A stretch of DNA of 64,000 nucleotides from positions 8,322,163 through 8,386,162 of the forward strand of contig NZ_CP042425.1 in assembly GCF_008254045.1 (NCBI RefSeq). Reading direction: 5' to 3'. This DNA comes from Limnoglobus roseus (GTDB lineage: Bacteria; Planctomycetota; Planctomycetia; Gemmatales; Gemmataceae). The translations under genes and the position numbers were made by a program. The notes beneath the pieces are model-generated. The model searched no databases, was not told where the DNA came from, and was given only the letters and a program-made list of their open reading frames with translations. Shown piece by piece: positions 59,006-64,000 of this stretch; the first letter of the stretch is position 1, and each line of letters begins with the position of its first letter.

Positions 59006-59064
59006 GAGCGCCGCGAGGTGCCGGGTGAATGTCATTGCCACTCACCCGGCACCTCACGGTGCTC
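59006..59064. terminator. Hairpin between pseudogene and convergent membrane-protein gene
   Basis: GAGGTGCCGGGTGA (59015-59028) and TCACCCGGCACCTC (59042-59055) pair perfectly. The stem extends outward for nine more bases with two mismatches. It is a likely bidirectional terminator. Confidence 0.65.
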
Positions 59065-59078
59065 GGCTCGCCGGGCTT

Positions 59079-60440
59079 CTACAAAATCGCTTCCGCCGCC
59101 CCCGCGCTGCCGTCGTACTCCGTCGCCTTGTTGTCGGCTCGCAAGGTCCGGTCGTTCCGCCAGGCGATGAGCGTGGCCCGTAGGACCAGATCAGCGAAGA
59201 TGGCCGTGACGACCAAGAGTTTCGCGAGGAAGTCGACCGCGAACCGCCACGACGACAGGTCGAGGGCGTACACGAACGACTTCGACTCGGCCAACGCTTG
59301 CTGCACGTCTTCCAGACTCACCTCGTCGTCCTCGCTCAACTCGTCGATCTTCGTCGCGACGGCCGTGGACCGCTCGAAGCCGATGACCTTCAGGCCGATC
59401 ACCTTCGTCGTCAGCAGGAAGGCGAGCATCAGGCCGAGGCCGACGAGCGTCGTGAGGCCGACCAACTTCTTGACGCCCCCGATCTTCGCGGCGGCCGCTT
59501 CCCCGATCTGAGACTGCACGAACACCCGGCCGCGGATCGAGTACCAGATCGGCGCGCCGGACCAGAGCAGGACGCCGAACACCAACAACGGGCTGCGGGC
59601 CGCGTGATTGGCGAGGACGAGGATGACCAGCCAGAACAGCAGGAACGCCGGGGCCGCACACACGAGTAACCAGCCGGGCAGTTGGGCGGCCGGCAGCAAC
59701 GACTTGATCCGCAGGCAGCCATTCATCGCACCGGGGATCAACGACAGCACGGCCGGCAACAACAACAGGTAGCTGCTCCCGGACAGGACGAACTCGACGG
59801 CCAACTCTTGCAAGGCCTGGGCTTTTTCGAGTTTCTCGGGGTCGATGGGCACCGTCGGCGTGTCGGCCTCTTCATCTTCATCTTCATCTTCATCTTCATC
59901 TTCATCTTCATCGTCGTCGTCGTCGTCCTCGTCCATCGGCATGACCGCTTTCGGGGCCGCCTTCGGGGCGACTTTGGGCGTGGCGTCGATCGCGTGGACG
60001 TGGTAGATCGCGTTCACCGGCAGCAGGGCGTAGATGAACGGGAGCAGAAACGCCAACGCCCACGCGACGGTGAGGAGGTGGGAGGTTGACCCCGGCTTCT
60101 TCCACGCGCGGATACCGAGCAGGCACGCGACCGGTAGGGCGGCCGCCATGACGAGCCACGCCACCTCCAGGCCGACGCCCAGGGTCGTGAGTTCGCCGAA
60201 CCCCGATTGCACCGTGTCCAAGAGGGCCAGGGCGAACGAGACGGCCGTCGGCACCAAGGCGACCAGCAGCAAGCTCCGCCGCCACGCGGCGTACCGCCGC
60301 ACGGCGGGGTCGTGGACCCCGGACTTATCGAGCGATTCCGACTCGGCCCTCGAAGGGACGACTTTGCCGAGGTTCCATCCGAACGCTCGCTTGACGTGGG
60401 TCAGCGGCGACGCCGCTGCGGGCACAGGCACGGTAGACAT
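59079..60440 (-). CDS. Hypothetical multi-pass membrane protein with an Asp/Glu tract
   Basis: This is a 453-residue protein with about seven membrane helices (around 55-75, 85-110, 118-140, 215-235, 245-270, 275-292 and 318-340). Between the third and fourth lies a tract of alternating Asp and Glu, about 25 residues, encoded by a hexanucleotide repeat. The C-terminal part ends in a further hydrophobic segment (FAVDFLAKLLVVTAIFADLVL). No family was recognised. The acidic tract could bind cations or basic proteins. Confidence 0.72.
   Translation of the reverse strand: MSTVPVPAAASPLTHVKRAFGWNLGKVVPSRAESESLDKSGVHDPAVRRYAAWRRSLLLVALVPTAVSFALALLDTVQSGFGELTTLGVGLEVAWLVMAAALPVACLLGIRAWKKPGSTSHLLTVAWALAFLLPFIYALLPVNAIYHVHAIDATPKVAPKAAPKAVMPMDEDDDDDDEDEDEDEDEDEDEEADTPTVPIDPEKLEKAQALQELAVEFVLSGSSYLLLLPAVLSLIPGAMNGCLRIKSLLPAAQLPGWLLVCAAPAFLLFWLVILVLANHAARSPLLVFGVLLWSGAPIWYSIRGRVFVQSQIGEAAAAKIGGVKKLVGLTTLVGLGLMLAFLLTTKVIGLKVIGFERSTAVATKIDELSEDDEVSLEDVQQALAESKSFVYALDLSSWRFAVDFLAKLLVVTAIFADLVLRATLIAWRNDRTLRADNKATEYDGSAGAAEAIL
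59869..59910. repeat. Hexanucleotide microsatellite (TCTTCA)7 in a coding region
   Basis: Seven exact TCTTCA units are followed by TCG repeats. On the coding (minus) strand they specify alternating Glu and Asp. A change in unit number keeps the frame and would only alter the length of the acidic tract. Confidence 0.85.
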
Positions 60441-60712
60441 GTGGGGACCTTCTAGACTTGTGGGGCAGTTGCGAGGGTCATGGTGTTCAGTGTTGATGAC
60501 CGCCGTGATTGGTCAAGGACGATTCGGCCCTTTCCGACCTGAATCATCCTCCGTGTGTCGATACGCCAGTCACTTGAAAGGTTCGGCGCTCACTTCGACC
60601 TTGCCCAGCACGAACGGGTTCGACATCGCGTTGTTGTGAACGCGCATTGCCGAGGATCGGCGTGCGAGCCCCGGTCAGTGTACGGGCGACGCCCGGCCCG
60701 CCCGGGGTGGGG

Positions 60713-61267
60713 CTACCGTTGCTTTTGTTTGTGCGGTTGCGAACGCAGTACCTTGGCGAGCAGTTCCGACCGGGAGTGGACGCCGAAGGCGCGGTAGATT
60801 TGCTTGACGTGGTTGTGGACCGTGTTCCGACTGAGCGACAGCACGGCCGCCACCATCTTTTCCGAGTGCCCGCACAACAAGAGGTTGAAGACCCGTTCCT
60901 CGGCCGGCGAAATCATCGTCCCGTGAACTCGCGGCCCCGGTTTAGCGCAGTGGGTCGATTCCTCCACGGGGGGACGCTCCAACGGTTCGTAGGTGCACTC
61001 CACGCCGCCGAAGAGGATGACCGCGTCGGGCGTCAACACGCACGTCGCGACCCGCTCGCCGTCAACGAACGTCCCGTTCAGGCTGGCATTATCGACGACG
61101 GAAACCGACTCGTCGGTGACGACGACGACCGCGTGGACGCGGGAAACGGTCGGGTCGTCCAGGAAAAGGTCGCACTCGCGGGATCGGCCGATGCGGTAGC
61201 GGCCCGCCCGCAGTACCAAGACGCCCCCGCCGCCCGAAGTAACCGTGAGCCGAGCGATCGCGGGCAT
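60713..61267 (-). CDS. FHA domain - LuxR-type HTH fusion regulator
   Basis: This is a 184-residue protein. An N-terminal FHA domain (about 1-105) has the phosphothreonine-binding landmarks GRSRECD, DPTVSRVHAVV and DNASLNGTFVDG. A C-terminal LuxR/GerE helix-turn-helix follows (about 118-178, ISPAEERVFNLLLCGHSEKMVAAVLSLSRNTVHNHVKQIYRAF). The design suggests a transcription factor controlled by binding a phosphorylated partner, which fits the many Ser/Thr kinases of this genome. I begin at ATG 61267; the upstream extension is not protein-like. Targets and the cognate kinase are unknown. Confidence 0.88.
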   Translation of the reverse strand: MPAIARLTVTSGGGGVLVLRAGRYRIGRSRECDLFLDDPTVSRVHAVVVVTDESVSVVDNASLNGTFVDGERVATCVLTPDAVILFGGVECTYEPLERPPVEESTHCAKPGPRVHGTMISPAEERVFNLLLCGHSEKMVAAVLSLSRNTVHNHVKQIYRAFGVHSRSELLAKVLRSQPHKQKQR

Positions 61268-61938
61268 GGACGAACCTCTCCACTCGCGGGCTAGGGCCGA
61301 TTGGCCGTAGGGACCACCGGTCGCTCCGATGTTCGCGAAAATATCGTCCCGGGTCAACTTATTTCGACCCCCACGAACGAATGAACCACGATTTTTTTGC
61401 GTCACTCGAACACGCCCGGCGAATCTTCGGACTGCTTATTCTGGGTCGATGGGTACGGCGTGAGAGGCGGGGAAATGAAAGACCGCCCGCGACCCGGCTC
61501 CCTCTCCCAAGGGCCGTGTCGCGGGCGGTTGATTTCGCGAGTTGGGACCGAGTCGCGAACCGTGTGGCCTCTCCCCTCCGCACGGTTAACTTGTCAGTCT
61601 TTCGCTCGACGAGGTAAATAAAGCACGGGGCGTGCCAATTTCCGCACTTCCCAGAATCGCCTTCCGAATCCCCTGGTTTTCAAGCGATTTCCACCTTGCG
61701 GTGAGCGTCACTCGGTCTCGTGTCTCCGACTCGGCCGCCGGATAGGAGAGCATTCCTTGCCTCGGTTTTCAGCACGCGATCACGTCGTTCTCTGCCGGCA
61801 CTCCGATGAGATGCCGTCCCGGCCGTCCATCCCCTCCCGGTCCTCCCGTGGTTCGGCCAAACCGAGGCAACGGACCCGCACCTTTCCGCGCAGAACCCAT
61901 AAAACGACACTCGCGAACTCCGTTTCCTCCGCCCCGGT
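61268..61938. other. Divergent intergenic region of about 670 bases
   Basis: This gap separates the leftward FHA-LuxR gene from the rightward kinase-like gene. It contains a strong hairpin (61482-61529), AT-rich patches near 61338-61400 (CGAAAATATCG, ATTTTTTTGCG) and otherwise short open frames without protein-like composition. The hairpin suggests that a short non-coding transcript or unannotated small gene may end there. No tRNA or known RNA was recognised. Confidence 0.45.
61482..61529. terminator. 12-bp hairpin in the 61 kb intergenic region
   Basis: ACCGCCCGCGAC (61482-61493) pairs perfectly with GTCGCGGGCGGT (61518-61529). An inner CGGC/GCCG pair shortens the loop. There is no recognised gene just upstream on either strand, so what it would terminate is unclear. 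Confidence 0.5.
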
Positions 61939-63156
61939 GTGCCTGTGAGTGACTCCCTGCCCCCGTCGACGCCCGGACCCACGCCGGCCAGCGGCGACCT
62001 GGAAATCAAGGACGCGCAGCTGATCTTCCCGGCGGTTTGGGCCGACCTGATTGAGCGGCACGGCGACCGCCTGACCTTCCCGCGCGAGTTCATCTGGCTC
62101 GGCGGCGCGCCCGGGGCCGGGAAGGGAACGAACACAGCGTTCATCGCCAACGCCCGCGACATCACGGCCCCGCCGATCGTCATCAGCAGCTTGCTAACGA
62201 CGCCCCAGGCGACGGCGATCAAGAACGCCGGGCAGATGGTCGGCGACCGCGAGGTGATCGGCCTGTTGCTCGAAGAACTCCTCGACCCCCAGTACCGCGA
62301 CGGCGTCATCGTCGACGGCTTCCCCCGCACGAAGGTGCAGGTCGAGTTTTTGAAGCTGTTCTACCACGCGATGATCGGCTCGCAGCCGGGTGACGATGAC
62401 GCCGCGGAAGAGTGGGCACCGGGGAAGCCGATGTTCCGGATCGCGCTCCTGTTCGTGACCGAGGACGTGAGCGTCGAGCGGCAACTAAAGCGCGGCCGTG
62501 TCATCCGCGACCACAACCGGCAGGTCCGCGAGTCGGGCGTGGGCGACCTCCTCGAAGAGCGGGTCACGGACCTCGATCCGGGCTTGTGCCGCAAGCGGTA
62601 CAAGGCGTTCAAGGATTCGACGTTCGACGCCCTCCAATCGCTCCGGCGGATCTTCCACTTCCACTTCATCGACGCCGAGGGCGACCTGCCCGAGGTGCAG
62701 CGGAACATTGTCCGCGAGTTCACCTATCAGAGTTCGCTCGAACTTAGCCCCGGCGTGTTCGAGCTCATCCAGGCCATCCCGGTGGCGACGCAACTCGCCC
62801 TGCACGCCCGCCAGGAGTTGGTGAAGCGGTTGGAACAGTACCACGAGGAGCAGCCCGCCCTCTTTCAGTCGGTCATCCGCCTCATCGAGGCGAAGGCGTT
62901 GCCGATCGTCCGGGCCCACGCGATGTCGGGGCACGCGCAGATCAACTTCGAAGACTCGCTGCTCGACGACCCCCTCGCCCTGCGAATGATGATCGACGTG
63001 TGCTCGGAACGGGGCTTCCACGCCACGGTGGACCTCCACCGGGTCGAAGTGCCCGAGCGGATCAACCCGGAGACGTGGGAAGTCTACTGCCGGACGAAGA
63101 AGGTCTACCGGGTCGAGATTCGCTACCCGCCGTCCGACATCCGCCGAGGCCATTAA
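61939..63156 (+). CDS. Adenylate-kinase-like nucleoside monophosphate kinase with long C-terminal extension
   Basis: This is a 405-residue protein. After a Pro/Ser-rich N-terminus, a P-loop kinase domain (about 48-255) shows Walker A GGAPGAGKGT at 55-64 and the NMP-site signature VIVDGFPRT near 118, as in adenylate kinases, with a lid-like Arg-rich stretch (RQLKRGRVIRDHNRQVRE). About 150 further residues (DLHRVEVPERINPETWEVY near the end) form an extra domain not found in classical Adk. The start is GTG at 61939, or GTG 61945. It may phosphorylate a nucleotide other than AMP; the extension could be regulatory. Confidence 0.83.
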   Translation: MPVSDSLPPSTPGPTPASGDLEIKDAQLIFPAVWADLIERHGDRLTFPREFIWLGGAPGAGKGTNTAFIANARDITAPPIVISSLLTTPQATAIKNAGQMVGDREVIGLLLEELLDPQYRDGVIVDGFPRTKVQVEFLKLFYHAMIGSQPGDDDAAEEWAPGKPMFRIALLFVTEDVSVERQLKRGRVIRDHNRQVRESGVGDLLEERVTDLDPGLCRKRYKAFKDSTFDALQSLRRIFHFHFIDAEGDLPEVQRNIVREFTYQSSLELSPGVFELIQAIPVATQLALHARQELVKRLEQYHEEQPALFQSVIRLIEAKALPIVRAHAMSGHAQINFEDSLLDDPLALRMMIDVCSERGFHATVDLHRVEVPERINPETWEVYCRTKKVYRVEIRYPPSDIRRGH

Positions 63157-63210
63157 CTCGGCGATCGGGAAGTCGCCGGCTGTCGAACTCTTCGCCACTC
63201 AAAACCACAC

Positions 63211-63250
63211 GCCCGCGGGGCAAGCGAACTGTCTCGCTTGCCCCGCAGGC
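63211..63250. terminator. 13-bp perfect hairpin between convergent genes
   Basis: GCGGGGCAAGCGA (63215-63227) pairs with TCGCTTGCCCCGC (63234-63246) around a six-base loop. Three outer pairs extend it past one mismatch. It lies between the kinase-like and metalloprotease genes. Confidence 0.75.
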
Positions 63251-63273
63251 GTTTCATGACTGCCGTCAGGCCG

Positions 63274-64000
63274 TTACACGTCGTTGAACTCGTCGCTGCC
63301 GATTTCGGGCTCCGTCGTCACGCGGTACGCCCCGGCCGGCGGCGACGTGGTGCTCGGCTTCTCCGCCGGCCGTTGGGACACATCGACCGCCACGCCGAAC
63401 AGCACGACCGACGACGGACCACTGAGCGACGCTGGGCTGAGGGTGTACGCCTTCACGGCCCCGGCGTCGAGGGAGCCGTCGGCCGTCGGCAGGACCGCAA
63501 AGTCGGGCGGGGCCACGACCAGTTCCACCAGGTCGTCGTCGGCCGGGAGGACGGGCAACCGGCGGACGCCGGGCGGTAGGGCTTCCGCCATCAGGCCGCT
63601 TGCCGTGTGTTGCAGGCCGAGGGCGTGACCGATCTCGTGCTCGAGGACGGTCAGAAGGTCGAACCGGCCGGCCGCCGCCCCCGTCCCGGTCAGGTCCGCG
63701 CCGTTGACTACGTACTCGGCGTCATCGCCGGGCGTCGGGTCGACGTACCACCCGGCCCCGTTCGCGTCGTCGTCGATCGTCACCCGCGTGCCGCTCGCCT
63801 GGCCGAGTTCTCCGGCAGGGTCGAGGTCGGCCGTCGTGACCGTCACGGCCCCAAGCGCCGCCCGCTGGGCCGGCGTGAGGTCGAGCATCGACCACCGGCG
63901 AACGGCTTCCGCGGTGAGGGCGGCGAGGGCGTCGCCGGACAGGGCGGTGCCCGCCGCGACCGGGCCGGCGGCCGCGTGCAACGGCAGCACCGGCGGCGAC
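63274..64000 (-). CDS. Matrixin-like zinc metalloprotease domain protein (5' end outside window)
   Basis: This is the C-terminal part of a protein entering from beyond the window (the frame is open through 64000). The zinc signature HEIGHALGLQHT, followed by a Met-turn-like SGLMAEALPPG, marks a metzincin/matrixin-type domain. Upstream, RWSMLDLTPAQRAALGAVTVTTADLDP and DDDANGAGWYVDPTPGDDAEY match the domain found at the ends of large planctomycete extracellular proteins. The stretch after the domain is beta-rich. The full size and any leading repeats cannot be seen. Confidence 0.8.
   Translation of the reverse strand, partial: SPPVLPLHAAAGPVAAGTALSGDALAALTAEAVRRWSMLDLTPAQRAALGAVTVTTADLDPAGELGQASGTRVTIDDDANGAGWYVDPTPGDDAEYVVNGADLTGTGAAAGRFDLLTVLEHEIGHALGLQHTASGLMAEALPPGVRRLPVLPADDDLVELVVAPPDFAVLPTADGSLDAGAVKAYTLSPASLSGPSSVVLFGVAVDVSQRPAEKPSTTSPPAGAYRVTTEPEIGSDEFNDV

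Noticed and set aside
59869..59910. CRISPR-like array
   Set aside because: The units are six-base tandem repeats without spacers inside a coding region.
60570..60647. A 25-codon leftward ORF starting at 60647
   Set aside because: It begins with ATG and ends with TGA but is too short to support, has no clear ribosome-binding site and no recognised match.

Overview
The window looks like a chromosomal segment of a planctomycete, most likely of the Gemmataceae. This rests on content: high G+C throughout; a PSCyt1/DUF1549/DUF1553 protein followed by its DUF1501 partner; a DUF1559 pseudopilin-like protein; a TIGR03000-type domain; an extracellular repeat protein with the planctomycete 'LEDRSTPA' N-terminus; many ECF-type sigma factors and eukaryote-like kinases. 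I see no rRNA, tRNA, CRISPR array, insertion sequence or prophage.

Layout. 1-2.1 kb: a leftward ECF41 operon (sigma factor with C-terminal regulatory domain, CxxC carboxymuconolactone decarboxylase-like protein, truncated metallo-beta-lactamase-fold hydrolase) with a recognisable ECF41 promoter. 2.1-9.4 kb: an SDR oxidoreductase, a Tat-exported sugar isomerase, a GntR/FCD regulator and the DUF1553-DUF1501 pair. 9.4-11.6 kb: an MFS transporter and a HAD phosphatase. 11.7-18.3 kb: a tight vWA - small membrane protein - PP2C - kinase operon resembling the TerY-P phosphorylation triad; its kinase is a 1,597-residue membrane-spanning protein ending in a PA14-like domain. 18.4-28.4 kb: EF-hand protein, divergent TolC-like/HlyD-like pair, BatA-like vWA protein, CE15 esterase, cysteine-cluster protein and a zinc-ribbon membrane protein. 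28.4-34.1 kb: two sigma factors (one with a signal-peptide-like N-terminus), HEAT-repeat protein, intradiol dioxygenase and a ThiS-ThiG fusion. 34.1-38.2 kb: a leader with repeated hairpins, a delta-60/FG-GAP extracellular protein and the DUF1559 protein. 38.3-46 kb: COG2509 flavoprotein, a probable selenoprotein (in-frame UGA at the second Cys of a CxxC), an exported methyltransferase, a PQQ-like propeller protein, protoporphyrinogen oxidase and a kinase-like protein. 46-49.2 kb: an oxidative-stress island of ankyrin protein, exported catalase and divergent OxyR. 49.3-64 kb: TssH/ClpV-type ATPase, glycosyltransferase, esterase, a 1,351-residue orphan, an amber-interrupted pseudogene, a membrane protein with a DE tract, an FHA-LuxR regulator, an extended adenylate-kinase-like protein and a truncated metalloprotease.

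Two themes recur. Redox and peroxide defence appears several times (two AhpD/CMD-like proteins, catalase, OxyR, flavoproteins). Phospho-signalling and transcription control are also dense (kinases, PP2C, FHA, four sigma or sigma-like factors counting the ECF41). Ends of convergent genes are marked by long, often perfect hairpins, three of which share one core sequence. The strongest novelty candidates are the CxxU protein at 39977-40561, the leader RNA or DNA element at 34411-34528, and the TerY-P-like operon.
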